Assembly: GCA_028683355.1 (NCBI GenBank)
Contig: JAQUIZ010000004.1
Span: 13,757 to 63,042 of the forward strand
Length of the DNA: 49,286 nucleotides
Direction of reading: 5' to 3'
Origin: Fermentimonas sp.
Lineage (GTDB): Bacteria > Bacteroidota > Bacteroidia > Bacteroidales > Dysgonomonadaceae
How positions within the stretch are numbered: the stretch's first letter is position 1; the number at the start of each line of letters is the position of its first letter. Positions 1 through 8,995 of this stretch are shown piece after piece. The notes below the pieces were generated by a model. The model ran no database searches and was not told the DNA's origin. It saw only the letters and a list, made by a program, of their open reading frames with translations. A program made the position numbers and the translations under genes.

Positions 1-2
1 CA

Positions 3-602
3 TTGGAGAGTACAAATAATCGCTCTGCAAGAAATACGCGGGTAAATAACAATGCTGTAAGTGTATATCGTCCTGAAAGCGGTACTAACAGGAACGCCAC
101 AGTAAATCCAAATAATAGAAGTTCTTCCACAAACAGGAACACAACAGTTAATCCAACAAACAGAAGCTCTTCTACAAACAGGAACGCTACAGTAAGCCCT
201 AACGACAGAAGTTCTTCCACTAACAGGAATTCTAATGTAAGATCACAAAGTTCAACAAGAGACAATAATAACAGTCGGGTAAGTCCTTCAAGAACTACTC
301 CTGCTAACAGGAATACAACTGTCAATCCTACTAACAGAAGTTCTTCTACAAACAGGAACTCAACAGTAAGATCTCAAAGCTCTTCAAGCAGCAATAACAG
401 CTCAAGAGTTAGTCCTTCAAGAAGTTCCTCAAGCAATAGAAGTTCAAATGTAAGAACTCAAAGTACTACAAGTAGCAATAACAGAAGTTCTACCGTAAGG
501 TCAAGTTCTTCTTCAAATAATACCAGGAGCAGTTCTGCAGGATCTACAAGCAGTAGCAGTAGAAATTCGGATTCAGGCAGAAGCTCATCAGGACGAAGAT
601 AA
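3..602 (+). CDS. Ser/Asn/Arg-rich low-complexity repeat protein, 5' end outside the window
   Basis: The reading frame is open from the first complete codon to a TAA at 600-602, so the gene almost certainly begins upstream and only about 199 C-terminal codons are seen. The TTG at position 3 is not a convincing start. The protein is nearly all Ser, Asn, Arg and Thr, with degenerate tandem units around NRSSSTNRN, TVNPTNRSSSTNRN and RVSPSR. It has no hydrophobic stretch, Cys or recognisable domain in the visible part. It would be basic and disordered, like a surface or matrix-associated tail or a nucleic-acid-binding tail. I do not recognise the family. The DNA repeats are coding and imperfect, so expansion by slippage is plausible. 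Confidence 0.7.
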   Translation: MESTNNRSARNTRVNNNAVSVYRPESGTNRNATVNPNNRSSSTNRNTTVNPTNRSSSTNRNATVSPNDRSSSTNRNSNVRSQSSTRDNNNSRVSPSRTTPANRNTTVNPTNRSSSTNRNSTVRSQSSSSSNNSSRVSPSRSSSSNRSSNVRTQSTTSSNNRSSTVRSSSSSNNTRSSSAGSTSSSSRNSDSGRSSSGRR

Positions 603-627
603 TTTTTCTTAGTGTACTTTCAATTTT

Positions 628-660
628 AAGGCCGGGCAATTAATGGTCCGCCCTTATTTT
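628..660 (+). terminator. Probable terminator of the repeat-protein gene
   Basis: AAGGCCGG (628-635) pairs with CCGCCCTT (648-655) with one C-C mismatch, and is followed by ATTTT. It lies 26 bases after the stop codon. Confidence 0.5.
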
Positions 661-687
661 GTATATACTGTTCAATAAACGAATGTT

Positions 688-1560
688 TTAATCAATCCAA
701 CGTTTAGTCAACTTTCCATATTCATCTATACGGCGATCGCGGAAAAAGGGCCACCAGCGTCTTACATTCTCTGTCCTTTTTTTATCTATTTCAACTATCT
801 GAGTAATTTCTTTTTCATCTGCTTCGAATAGAATTTCACCTTGAGGACCGCAAATAAAACTATTACCCCAAAACTGAATTCCATTTGTCTGACCAGAAGG
901 ATCTGACTCGTAACCGGTACGGTTTACAGAAACAACGGGAATACCATTAGCTATAGCGTGACCACGCTGGATGGTAGTCCATGCATCTAACTGACGCTGC
1001 TTCTCATCTTCAGTGTCTGTTGACTCCCACCCTATTGCAGTTGGATAAATCAGAATTTCGGCACCTGACATTGCCATTAAGCGAGCAGCTTCAGGATACC
1101 ACTGATCCCAGCAAACCAAAATTCCAAGTCGACCTACAGAGGTATCAATTGGATTGAAACCCAGATCACCGGGAGTAAAATAGAACTTCTCATAATAAGC
1201 CGGATCATCCGGAATGTGCATTTTACGGTAAACGCCCGCTATGGATCCATCCTTCTCCAATACTACAGCAGTGTTATGATAAAGTCCGGCTGCTCTTTTC
1301 TCAAAGAGAGAGAGTACAATTACAACACCCAGCTCTTTAGCTATTTCACCAAAAGTATCGGTTGAGTGCCCCGGAATGGCTTCTGCCTGGTCGAAAACTT
1401 CAGTATCTTCGGTCTGGCAAAAATATAGTCCGTTATGAAGCTCCTGCATCACAATCAGCTCTGCACCATCATTTGCAAGTTGTCTGATTTTCCCTTTTAA
1501 CTTTTGGATATTTTCTGCTATATCTGCACTGTTTGCCTGTTGAATTATTCCAACCTTCAT
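688..1560 (-). CDS. aguB: N-carbamoylputrescine amidase
   Basis: Carbon-nitrogen hydrolase (nitrilase superfamily) that cleaves N-carbamoylputrescine to putrescine, CO2 and ammonia. The 290-residue length is typical. The catalytic triad is visible: E40 in VMQELHNGLYFC, K113 in YRKMHIPDDP and C150 in LVCWDQWYPEAAR. The C-terminal RRWWPFFRDRRIDEYG motif is characteristic of AguB rather than of general omega-amidases. It lies 112 bases downstream of aguA on the same strand, so the two would form the agmatine-to-putrescine route. No arginine decarboxylase is in the window, so agmatine must come from elsewhere. A TAnnTTFG-like -7 box in the gap (see 1613-1620) may give it its own transcript. Confidence is high. 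Confidence 0.93.
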   Translation of the reverse strand: MKVGIIQQANSADIAENIQKLKGKIRQLANDGAELIVMQELHNGLYFCQTEDTEVFDQAEAIPGHSTDTFGEIAKELGVVIVLSLFEKRAAGLYHNTAVVLEKDGSIAGVYRKMHIPDDPAYYEKFYFTPGDLGFNPIDTSVGRLGILVCWDQWYPEAARLMAMSGAEILIYPTAIGWESTDTEDEKQRQLDAWTTIQRGHAIANGIPVVSVNRTGYESDPSGQTNGIQFWGNSFICGPQGEILFEADEKEITQIVEIDKKRTENVRRWWPFFRDRRIDEYGKLTKRWID

Positions 1561-1612
1561 AATAAATTAAATTGAAATGAAAATTCTAGTGATACACCTT
1601 TAGTATTAACAT

Positions 1613-1620
1613 CAAATTTA
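1613..1620 (-). promoter_or_regulatory. Possible -7 box for aguB
   Basis: On the minus strand this reads TAAATTTG, matching TAnnTTTG, about 53 bases before the aguB start. No clear -33 TTTG lies at the expected spacing, so it is only a candidate. Confidence 0.35.
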
Positions 1621-1672
1621 CACTCTTTGTTTTTATTAATCTTGAAAATTGAAAACAAGAGTATAAAGATGC

Positions 1673-2695
1673 TTATAAAAATCCTGCTGGTAATTGCATT
1701 GTCAGGCAATGTAGCGACCCGTGTTGTTTAATAAAAGGCCTGCTATCAATTCCCACAATCTCCCGATCAGGAAACACCTCTTGTAATAACTTACTTGCAA
1801 TCTGATCTTTGGTTGACCCGTATGTAGGAACCAAAACTGCATCATTAAGTATTATAAAATTGGCATATGTAGCGGGTAAGCGGCCGCTGTCACCATAAAG
1901 AGCATCAGCCATAGGAAGTGCTACCAGGTGGTACTTTTCACCTGTACTTGTAACAAATGTCTCAAGTTCTTCCTCCATTGCTTTCAGTTCGGAATAATGT
2001 TCGTCACTAACATCATCACATTTTACATATGCAATAGTATTTTCATTACAAAAGCGTGCCAGAGTATCAACATGATTGTCAGTATCATCACCTGCAAGAT
2101 ATCCGTTATTAAGCCATAATACTCTTTCTGCTCCCAGAGTCTGTTTGAGATAATCTTCAATCTGACCTTTCGTCATAGGTTGATTGCGATTAGGGGCTAA
2201 AAGGCATTTGGAAGTGGTTAATATAGTAGCCTTTCCGTCTGACTCAATAGACCCACCCTCCAGGATGAAGTTAAGATGATTTTGATAATTAACTGATTTG
2301 TTAAATATTGACTCCTCAAATAACCTGCTGGTAATCTGATTGTCATAGTTTGAAGCAAACTTCAATCCCCAGCCATTAAATCCAAAATCCAATAATACAG
2401 GCTTTCCATTCACGAAGACCGATATTGCTCCGTGATCTCGTGCCCAAGTATCATTGCTGTCAATCTCAGCACATATTAAATTAACCTGTTCTTCTTCTGT
2501 AAAATAGGAGTGTAAATTGAATCCACGTGGGATGACAACCAACAGTTTTTCTCTTTTGAGGATCTCTTTTGATAGAGTTAAATAGCTCAATGTAACCTCT
2601 TCAAGAACATCAGCCCAATCAGTTCCTGAGTGTGGCCATGTGATCTGAATACAGCTATGAGGAAACCACTCAGCCGGATAATATATTTGAGGCAT
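1673..2695 (-). CDS. aguA: Agmatine deiminase
   Basis: Hydrolyses agmatine to N-carbamoylputrescine and ammonia; a member of the peptidylarginine/agmatine deiminase family with the pentein fold. Visible family motifs are DTWARDHGA (residues 82-90), the EGGSIE segment (146-151), NHVDTLARF (207-215) with its catalytic His208, and the C-terminal GSLHCLTMQLP holding the nucleophilic Cys330. I chose the ATG at 2695 because GGAGG lies 8 bases upstream. An upstream in-frame ATG at 2725 would overlap lpxA and has no such site. The protein is then 340 residues. It follows lpxA by four bases, so polyamine synthesis is probably co-transcribed with the lipid A genes. Confidence 0.92.
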   Translation of the reverse strand: MPQIYYPAEWFPHSCIQITWPHSGTDWADVLEEVTLSYLTLSKEILKREKLLVVIPRGFNLHSYFTEEEQVNLICAEIDSNDTWARDHGAISVFVNGKPVLLDFGFNGWGLKFASNYDNQITSRLFEESIFNKSVNYQNHLNFILEGGSIESDGKATILTTSKCLLAPNRNQPMTKGQIEDYLKQTLGAERVLWLNNGYLAGDDTDNHVDTLARFCNENTIAYVKCDDVSDEHYSELKAMEEELETFVTSTGEKYHLVALPMADALYGDSGRLPATYANFIILNDAVLVPTYGSTKDQIASKLLQEVFPDREIVGIDSRPFIKQHGSLHCLTMQLPAGFL

Positions 2696-2699
2696 ATTT

Positions 2700-3488
2700 T
2701 TATCCCTCCATATTGCCACGAACAATTCCGCGGTTTGACATACGAATAAAATCTAATATCACCTGACGTTCTTCACTTTCAGGCAGTTCACTCTCGATCT
2801 TCTCAGTTGCCTGAGTAACATTCAGACCAGACTGATATATAAACCTGTACATCTCCTGGATAGAGTTGATCTGTTCACTGGAGAAACCTCTACGACGAAG
2901 TCCCACCACATTCAACCCCACATAAATAATCGGTTCCCTCCCAACCATAATATATGGTGGAATATCTTTTGATACTTTTGATCCTCCCTGTATCATAGTG
3001 TGTGCACCTATTCGTGAGAACTGATGAACAAGAGTTCCACCACTAAGAATTGCATAATCGTCAATTTCGACCTCTCCGGCCAGTTGAGTAGAGTTACCAA
3101 TTATAACATTGTCGTTAACAACACAATCGTGCGCAACATGGCTGTAGGCCATAATAAGACAATCTTTACCGACTTTTGTAAATCCTTTGGATGCTGTTCC
3201 TCTATTAACAGTTGCACATTCTCTTACAGTAGTATTATCTCCGATTTCAGCAATAGTATCTTCACCCTGAAACTTAAGATCTTGTGGAATACCTGCAATT
3301 GTAGCATGTGGAAATATAGTACAGTTCTTACCTATTCGGGAACCGGAAAGCACTGTTGCATGAGACATAATTCTTGTTCCGTCTCCTATCTCAGTATTGT
3401 TATCTACGTATGCAAATGGCTCAACAACAACATCATCTCCAAGTTTAGCCTCCGGATGTACAAATGCCAAATTTGAAATACTATTCAT
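2700..3488 (-). CDS. lpxA: Acyl-ACP--UDP-N-acetylglucosamine O-acyltransferase
   Basis: First enzyme of lipid A synthesis; it transfers a hydroxyacyl chain from ACP to the 3-OH of UDP-GlcNAc in the cytoplasm. The protein is 262 residues of left-handed beta-helix hexapeptide repeats (about 8-190), with the catalytic His120 in AYSHVAHDC (equivalent to E. coli H125). The helical C-terminal domain contains NVVGLRRRGFS. It lies 20 bases downstream of the lpxC-fabZ fusion and four bases upstream of aguA, inside the lpxD-lpxC/fabZ-lpxA run. Acyl-chain specificity cannot be read from the sequence. Confidence 0.96.
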   Translation of the reverse strand: MNSISNLAFVHPEAKLGDDVVVEPFAYVDNNTEIGDGTRIMSHATVLSGSRIGKNCTIFPHATIAGIPQDLKFQGEDTIAEIGDNTTVRECATVNRGTASKGFTKVGKDCLIMAYSHVAHDCVVNDNVIIGNSTQLAGEVEIDDYAILSGGTLVHQFSRIGAHTMIQGGSKVSKDIPPYIMVGREPIIYVGLNVVGLRRRGFSSEQINSIQEMYRFIYQSGLNVTQATEKIESELPESEERQVILDFIRMSNRGIVRGNMEG

Positions 3489-3508
3489 ATTTATGGTAAA
3501 ATTATTTA

Positions 3509-4891
3509 TTACTTATTTTTCACTATCTGAGCTGTAAAATCAGCTTCAGATATCACCTTATCTCCTATAAAAGCAAGACCACGCATAGTTGCGATACCTC
3601 TTCTTACCTCACTTGACAGTTCTACCCGGAATATCAAAGTATCTCCGGGAACCACCTTATGTCTGAATTTGACATTATCTATCTTTAAAAAATATGTAGA
3701 ATATCTTTCCGGTTCATCTAACTTAGAAAGTACAAGAAGTCCTCCTGTTTGAGCCATTGCCTCAACCTGTAATACTCCCGGCATAACCGGCTCCTGAGGA
3801 AAATGTCCAGTAAAAAAAGGTTCGTTGGTTGTGATATTCTTAACCCCAACAATGAATTTATCAGTCACCTGTATAATCTTATCCACCATCAGGAAAGGAT
3901 AGCGGTGAGGAAGCAGCTCCCTGATTCTGATATTATCCATAACAGGCTCTACACTTGGATCATATACAGGAGGTTGAACTTCGTTGAGCTTTATATCTTT
4001 TCTGATAAGTCTGGCTAACTGATTATTTATTTTGTGTCCGGGGCGAATGGCAATTAGTCGACCCATAATCGGCTTACCAATCAAAGCAATATCTCCTATA
4101 ATATCCAATAACTTATGACGTGCAGGTTCATTTGGAAACGCTAACTCCCGGGTATTAAGATAACCCAGCTCCTTGGCATCCTGACGTGGAACATTAAGTT
4201 CATCTGCTATCACATCAAGCTCATCCTGAGGAAGTTCTCTCTCGTATATTACAATAGCATTATCCAGATTACCACCTTTTATTAGACCTGCTTCACGAAG
4301 TTTTTGTATTTCTCTTACAAATACAAATGTGCGCGAAGGTGCAATCTCTGTTTCAAAGTCGGTTACGTTGTCCATTGTTGCCGACTGATTTGGTATATAT
4401 TGTGAATCAAACTCGATGAATGAATTGATACAAAATGAATCATCAGGCAACAGAGTCAGTTTAGATCCTGTTTCAGGATCAGAAACCTCAATCTTTTTTC
4501 TAACGATATAGTAATCTTTATCCTTATCTTGCTCAACAATACCTGCTTTCTTAATTGCTTTAACATATTCAATTGAACTGCCATCGAGAATCGGGAATTC
4601 AGATGCATTTACCTCAATAAGGCAATTATCTATTCCAAAGGCATATAATGCTGCCATCCCGTGTTCAATAGTACTTATTGTTACATTGTTTTTCCCTATA
4701 ACGGTTCCTCGCTGAGTGTTTACAACGTGATCTGCCAACGCCTCCAGTATGGGTTGATCTTCAAGATCAACTCTCTTTATTTTAATGCCATGATCTTCCG
4801 GGGCAGGATTGAAAGTGACTACAATATTTAAACCTGTATGCAATCCGATACCCTTAAGGGTGAAGCTGTTTTGTAATGTTTGTTGTCTCAC
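3509..4891 (-). CDS. lpxC-fabZ: Bifunctional UDP-3-O-acyl-N-acetylglucosamine deacetylase / 3-hydroxyacyl-ACP dehydratase
   Basis: A natural fusion of LpxC (about 1-305) and FabZ (about 318-460), the form known in Bacteroidota. LpxC is the zinc deacetylase committing the pathway to lipid A. Its zinc ligands H77 (TIEHGMAAL), H259 and D263 (HKLLD) and catalytic D267 and H286 (GHKINN) keep the E. coli spacing. FabZ removes water from 3-hydroxyacyl-ACP; its LLPHRYPFLMVD motif and catalytic H363 (GHFPQEPVMPG) and E377 are present. The fusion joins two enzymes competing for the same 3-hydroxyacyl-ACP pool. It lies 115 bases downstream of lpxD and just before lpxA. Confidence 0.97.
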   Translation of the reverse strand: MRQQTLQNSFTLKGIGLHTGLNIVVTFNPAPEDHGIKIKRVDLEDQPILEALADHVVNTQRGTVIGKNNVTISTIEHGMAALYAFGIDNCLIEVNASEFPILDGSSIEYVKAIKKAGIVEQDKDKDYYIVRKKIEVSDPETGSKLTLLPDDSFCINSFIEFDSQYIPNQSATMDNVTDFETEIAPSRTFVFVREIQKLREAGLIKGGNLDNAIVIYERELPQDELDVIADELNVPRQDAKELGYLNTRELAFPNEPARHKLLDIIGDIALIGKPIMGRLIAIRPGHKINNQLARLIRKDIKLNEVQPPVYDPSVEPVMDNIRIRELLPHRYPFLMVDKIIQVTDKFIVGVKNITTNEPFFTGHFPQEPVMPGVLQVEAMAQTGGLLVLSKLDEPERYSTYFLKIDNVKFRHKVVPGDTLIFRVELSSEVRRGIATMRGLAFIGDKVISEADFTAQIVKNK

Positions 4892-5006
4892 AATTTTTTA
4901 TATATTATTTTCACAATACACCAATATTTGTGCAAATATACAACCAAATGCACAAATTTCCGTCACAATATTTAAAATGTTTATAAATCAGAATTAAAAC
5001 GATTGC

Positions 5007-6053
5007 TTAGTCAATCGGCTCTAACTTCTTTTTAAGTTCAGCAATCTCTCTTTCGAGAGCATTTAATTGCCTGTACATATCGGGAAGCTTGGGAATGATG
5101 ATACTCGATTTAAAAAAGTTTTTAACTGGAAAAGCTGGCGATCCCATGACTTCAGACTCTTCTTTGGTGTTACTGATTATTCCCGACTGGGCGCCAATCT
5201 GACTATTTTTCCCAATCGTAATATGGCCTCCTATACCTACTTGTCCTCCCAAGACACAATTCTCCCCAATCTTTGTAGATCCGGCTATTCCAACCTGAGC
5301 AGCCATTGCTGTATTTTCTCCAATCTCACAATTATGAGCAATTTGTATAAGGTTGTCAAGTTTCACACCACGGCGGATAATTGTAGAACCCATAACCGAC
5401 CTGTCAATAGTTGTATTGGCTCCAATTTCCACGTCATCTTCTATTAACACATTGCCCAGCTGTGGTATTTTATGATAAATATTATCTTCCTTACTATAAC
5501 CAAAACCATCCGCACCTATAACTGATCCTGAGTGAATTATACAGTTGTCACCGATAACACAATCGTGATAAATTCTTACTCCGGGAAAGACAGTTGTATT
5601 TTTTCCAATTTTCACATTATCCCCTATATAAACTTGAGGGTATATTTTGCTGTTTTCACCTACTTCAGCATTTTCACCTATATATGCAAATGCACCTATA
5701 TAAACATTCTCACCAACCTCTGCAGTGTCAGACACAAAACTCATACTTTCAGTGCCGCTCTTTTGAGGTGTACTGCTCTTTACCATCTCCATTAGAGAAG
5801 CCAGCGCAGTATATGCATTTTTCACTTTAATAAGTGTTGCCTCAATTGGTTTTTCGGCTACAAAATCTTCATTAACCAATACTATATCAGCTTTAGTTGT
5901 ATAGATAAATGAAGTATACTTTGGATTGGCAAGGAACGAAATTGTACCTGGTTTGCCCTCTTCTATCTTTGAAAAACTTGAAACGGAAACATCCTGATTA
6001 CCTATAACTTCTCCATGGAGATAGTCGGCTATCTGTTTTGCTGTATAAGCCAT
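5007..6053 (-). CDS. lpxD: UDP-3-O-acylglucosamine N-acyltransferase
   Basis: Third step of lipid A synthesis; it adds the second, amide-linked acyl chain. The 348-residue protein has the N-terminal uridine-binding LpxD domain (about 1-95), a hexapeptide-repeat beta-helix (about 105-310) with catalytic His240 in [12 protein letters not shown], and a C-terminal helix rich in Glu and Lys. It is the first gene of the minus-strand run. Its upstream region holds a weak TGCCCG/CGGGCA stem (6078-6083 with 6111-6116) in the presumed leader. I found no clear consensus promoter. Confidence 0.96.
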   Translation of the reverse strand: MAYTAKQIADYLHGEVIGNQDVSVSSFSKIEEGKPGTISFLANPKYTSFIYTTKADIVLVNEDFVAEKPIEATLIKVKNAYTALASLMEMVKSSTPQKSGTESMSFVSDTAEVGENVYIGAFAYIGENAEVGENSKIYPQVYIGDNVKIGKNTTVFPGVRIYHDCVIGDNCIIHSGSVIGADGFGYSKEDNIYHKIPQLGNVLIEDDVEIGANTTIDRSVMGSTIIRRGVKLDNLIQIAHNCEIGENTAMAAQVGIAGSTKIGENCVLGGQVGIGGHITIGKNSQIGAQSGIISNTKEESEVMGSPAFPVKNFFKSSIIIPKLPDMYRQLNALEREIAELKKKLEPID

Positions 6054-6468
6054 TTGAAGAAATATTTTTTTTGAGATTGCCCGGAACGCGGAAAAAATAT
6101 GTAAAAAGAACGGGCATCCTCCTAATTTATAAATTTAAGGTGCAAATTAACAACATATTTCTCAACTTATACCTAATTGATTCATAATATATTTTAAACA
6201 GGGCCATACAATTTCCATGAGTTTACTTAATATTAAATGAGATATATTTCCAGACAAAGAATGTACATCTACCTTACATTAGTCTGACATGACTCTTATC
6301 TCGCTCTTATAAACTCCTTTTATATAAGATTTTGATAAGAGCCATACAGGACAATTCTTATACCCTTATAAAACTAAAATATAGACAAAATATCATAGAG
6401 TCAAATAAAAATAGAGCTATACTAGACATTACTACTATAGCTCAACGTGTATTTAGAAGATAACTTGA
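6054..6468. other. Gene-free AT-rich stretch between lpxD and tRNA-Pro
   Basis: No supported coding region. The lpxD leader side has a short GC stem (6078-6116). A 49-base stem-loop lies at 6293-6341: an outer CTCTTATC/GATAAGAG stem and an inner CTTATA/TATAAG stem. It has no U-tract on either side, so it is not a standard terminator. Nothing else is recognised. Confidence 0.5.
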
Positions 6469-6500
6469 TTTGTGTAATTAAAAACTAATTGGTAATTTTG
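6469..6500 (+). promoter_or_regulatory. Promoter of tRNA-Pro(GGG)
   Basis: TTTG (6469-6472), a 20-base spacer and TAATTTTG (6493-6500) match the Bacteroidota -33/-7 pattern. The tRNA starts 13 bases after the -7 box. Confidence 0.8.
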
Positions 6501-6512
6501 CAGTCACTTTTT

Positions 6513-6588
6513 CGGGATGTAGCTCAGTCCGGTTTAGAGTACGCGTCTGGGGGGCGTGGGGTCGGAAGTTCGAATCTTCTCATCCCGA
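6513..6588 (+). tRNA. tRNA-Pro, anticodon GGG
   Basis: Full cloverleaf: acceptor CGGGATG/CATCCCG, D stem GCTC/GAGT, anticodon stem CGCGT/GCGTG with loop CTGGGGG (anticodon GGG, G37 as usual in tRNA-Pro), T stem GGAAG/CTTCT with TTCGAAT loop, and discriminator A. CCA is not fully encoded. It decodes CCC and CCU. Confidence 0.95.
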
Positions 6589-6600
6589 CAAAAGAAAATC

Positions 6601-6639
6601 AAGCAGTTACCAATAATTAATTTGGTTACTGCTTTTTTT
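6601..6639 (+). terminator. Terminator of tRNA-Pro(GGG)
   Basis: AAGCAGTTACCA (6601-6612) pairs with TGGTTACTGCTT (6622-6633) with one mismatch, and is followed by a run of T. Confidence 0.85.
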
Positions 6640-6656
6640 ATGTACAAGATTCAGAA

Positions 6657-6699
6657 TAAAAAAACTACCAGCGAAGCTAATTACTTCTACCGGTAGTTT
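6657..6699 (-). terminator. Terminator of the CoA-transferase gene
   Basis: The perfect 8-bp stem AAACTACC/GGTAGTTT (6662-6669 with 6692-6699) has an inner GAAG/CTTC pairing. On the minus strand it runs into a T tract (6657-6664 read in reverse). It lies 42 bases after the stop codon. Confidence 0.8.
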
Positions 6700-6740
6700 C
6701 TTAGGTTTTTACAAAATGGATTTAAACCACTCGTTTTCTT

Positions 6741-8237
6741 TTAAAATGTTTTATACTTTGAAAAATCAGTATTAATCATACTTCCTGTCTCCTTAAGTGC
6801 ATGATGAAATGCAAAACAGGAATATATATCCTGAGGTATATGACCTTTAACGCCACGATTCAGATACTCATGCAATAATGGACGATAATCAGGGTGTGCA
6901 CATTTTTCAATAATTTCTATTGCACGGTTTCTTGGACCTTTTCCTCTCAGATCGGCAACTCCATATTCCGAAACAATAATCTTCACAGAGTGTTCGTTGT
7001 GATCCTCATGAGTAGCCTTTGGAACTATGCAGCTGATTGATCCGTTCTTAGCAGTTGAAGGAGTAAGAAAGATGGAGAGGTATGAGTTACGTGTGAAGTC
7101 GCCCGACCCTCCAATTCCATTCATCATCTTAGTGCCGTTAACATGAGTTGAGTTTACATTACCAAAAATATCAACTTCGATTGCTGTGTTAAGAGAAATA
7201 ATTCCTAATCTGCGTGCAAGACCTGGGTTATTTGATATTTCAGATGGTCTGAGTACAAGTTTATTCTTGAAAAATGATAAATCATCATAAAACTTGTGTA
7301 ATACCTCGTTACTCACTGTGAGTGAACAGCCGCTTGCAAATGAGATATTACCTTGTTGCATCATATCTATTACAGCATCCTGAATAACCTCGGTATACAC
7401 TTCGAAGCGAGGAATTGCAGGATTACTGCCCATTGAAGCTAGAACAGCGTTAGCAATATTTCCTACACCTGACTGAATTGGCAGAAAATGTGCAGGTATT
7501 CTTCCTGCTTTTAGTTCTGATACAAAAAACTCTGCAACATTATTTCCAATCCTGGCTGTAACATCGTCAACCGGTGCAAAACCACCACCTTCACCATCTT
7601 TATCTGTTTCGACCACAAATATTTTAGCTGGATCAACTTTTACATATTCAAGACCAACGCGGTTCTGGACCTCATAAATTGGTATTTCACGACGTTTTGG
7701 AGGATCTTGCAATTCATACATATCATGTATTCCGCGAAGCTTGGTTGGTACGTTTTTATTAAGTTCGACAATTACAATATCCGCTAAACGACAGATAGTT
7801 GGCGTAATCCCTACTCCCGTTGTGGGCACTATCTCACCATTTTCTGTTACATCACAAGCCTCAACAACTGCTACATTTATTTTTCCAAGAAAACCATAAC
7901 GAATCTCTTGGGCTAACTGCGAAAGATGTAGATCAAAAAAATCGAATTCCCCATTGTTTAATGCTACACGCATATCCTTGTTAGTTTGATATGGTGTGCG
8001 GAATTTAATTGCTTTTGCCCGGGCAAGTGAACCATCGATAGAATCACCTGTAGAGGCACCTGTAAATACACCAATTTTGAAAGAATTGCCTTTTGCGTGC
8101 TCTTCTTCTGCCTGTTTGGCAATTGCTACAGGTACAACCTTTGGACAACCTGCATGAGTGAAACCGCTGAAGCCGACATTATCATTATCTTTAACAAGTG
8201 ATGCTGCCTCTTCAGCGCTAATAAATTTTAAAGCCAT
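6741..8237 (-). CDS. Acetyl-CoA hydrolase/transferase family protein (succinate/acetate CoA-transferase type)
   Basis: Family I CoA-transferase that moves CoA between short acyl groups, such as succinyl-CoA or propionyl-CoA to acetate or the reverse. The 498-residue length is typical of the Cat1/ScpC/AarC group. Glu283 in YTEVIQD is the expected nucleophile, with QSGVGNIANAV (255-265), the GGIGGSGDF glycine-rich segment and IVSEYGVADLRG near the C-terminus. In a fermenting Bacteroidales it would link succinate or propionate formation to acetate and ATP. The exact substrates cannot be fixed from sequence. It appears monocistronic, with its own downstream terminator. Confidence 0.9.
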   Translation of the reverse strand: MALKFISAEEAASLVKDNDNVGFSGFTHAGCPKVVPVAIAKQAEEEHAKGNSFKIGVFTGASTGDSIDGSLARAKAIKFRTPYQTNKDMRVALNNGEFDFFDLHLSQLAQEIRYGFLGKINVAVVEACDVTENGEIVPTTGVGITPTICRLADIVIVELNKNVPTKLRGIHDMYELQDPPKRREIPIYEVQNRVGLEYVKVDPAKIFVVETDKDGEGGGFAPVDDVTARIGNNVAEFFVSELKAGRIPAHFLPIQSGVGNIANAVLASMGSNPAIPRFEVYTEVIQDAVIDMMQQGNISFASGCSLTVSNEVLHKFYDDLSFFKNKLVLRPSEISNNPGLARRLGIISLNTAIEVDIFGNVNSTHVNGTKMMNGIGGSGDFTRNSYLSIFLTPSTAKNGSISCIVPKATHEDHNEHSVKIIVSEYGVADLRGKGPRNRAIEIIEKCAHPDYRPLLHEYLNRGVKGHIPQDIYSCFAFHHALKETGSMINTDFSKYKTF

Positions 8238-8303
8238 AAGAATTTTTTTATTTACTATTTTATTGATTATCTGATTTACCGATTAATTTGTGGAGCATTT
8301 TAC

Positions 8304-8843
8304 TTAATACTTTCTTTTTAAGATCTCACTGTAAATAAGTCCTTTTACCAACTCCTTTCTTTGGTTAATTCCATGCAGATCTTCAACCAGAGGATGTGTC
8401 CCAAAACTGGCACCACCAGGTAGTTCAGGCATTTCAGGGGCATCAAACTCAGGGTTATATGAATCGAGTGTTTCTGGGTCTTGATCATATAATGAACCTG
8501 TGTCATTCTTGTAAATTGAACTTCCCAAAGAGGACTCCTTTTTGAAATCGGTCATTAGATCCATAGAGGACTTAAATACAAATCCCCCCTCCTTAACTCG
8601 TTTTTCTTTATCCCTGTTTATTTGTTTTAACCTTTTCTCTTTTTCTAATTCAAATTCATTACGTTGATCCTCTGAAAAAAGTGGTGGAGTTGATTTTGTC
8701 ATGTCCCTATCCTCAGGTTTGAAATTGGGATTCGGTTCCTGTTGCTGTTTTTGCTGTTCTTTTTTCTTCTTGGAATCATTAAAAAATCCCAATATCATAA
8801 AAAGTAACAGAAGGATTACATAAATAAGGTCGCCTATTTCCAT
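8304..8843 (-). CDS. Membrane-anchored hypothetical protein with charged cytoplasmic tail
   Basis: About 179 residues from the ATG at 8843; an upstream in-frame ATG at 8870 would add an unlikely Cys-rich stretch. One N-terminal transmembrane helix (IYVILLLLFMILGFF, residues 6-20) is followed by a very basic KKKKEQQKQQQ segment. A long acidic/basic, probably partly disordered tail follows, ending in a helical GINQRKELVKGLIYSEIL segment. I do not recognise a named family. The design suggests a single-pass inner-membrane anchor with a cytoplasmic interaction tail. A TATTTTTG -7 box on the minus strand (8868-8875) lies about 25 bases before the start. Confidence 0.75.
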   Translation of the reverse strand: MEIGDLIYVILLLLFMILGFFNDSKKKKEQQKQQQEPNPNFKPEDRDMTKSTPPLFSEDQRNEFELEKEKRLKQINRDKEKRVKEGGFVFKSSMDLMTDFKKESSLGSSIYKNDTGSLYDQDPETLDSYNPEFDAPEMPELPGGASFGTHPLVEDLHGINQRKELVKGLIYSEILKRKY

Positions 8844-8867
8844 AATTTGATTAATTTTGCAACAAGA

Positions 8868-8875
8868 CAAAAATA
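8868..8875 (-). promoter_or_regulatory. Possible -7 box for the membrane-anchored protein gene
   Basis: On the minus strand this reads TATTTTTG, matching TAnnTTTG, 24 bases before the chosen ATG. No obvious -33 element is seen. Confidence 0.4.
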
Positions 8876-8910
8876 GTCTTTTTTTGTGTAAAAAATAAAG
8901 GTTTGGTAAT

Positions 8911-8989
8911 AAAAAATCGAGAGCAACTTCACAGTCACTCTCGATACTTTAACCAAAACCTTAACTATGAAAAAATTTTTATTTTTTCC
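8911..8989 (-). ncRNA. Candidate small RNA with own promoter and terminator
   Basis: On the minus strand, a promoter TTG (9024-9026), 20-base spacer, TATTTTTG (8996-9003) is followed about 80 bases later by a strong terminator: ATCGAGAG/CTCTCGAT (8938-8945 with 8916-8923) and six T. There is no useful open frame between them. The terminator lies upstream of the 8304-8843 gene, so it does not end that gene. It stands between miaB and the membrane protein gene and is antisense only to the region before miaB. The family is not recognised, and expression is inferred. Confidence 0.5.
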
Positions 8990-8995
8990 TTACTA

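Noticed and set aside
3..602. Repeats at the window start as a CRISPR array
   Set aside because: Units are degenerate, coding and in one open frame, with no unique spacers of constant length.
2696..2725. Upstream start of agmatine deiminase overlapping lpxA
   Set aside because: The internal ATG at 2695 has a good GGAGG site and the family-typical N-terminus.
5067..5830. Plus-strand open frames opposite lpxD
   Set aside because: They are shadows of the hexapeptide-repeat coding pattern with no independent support.
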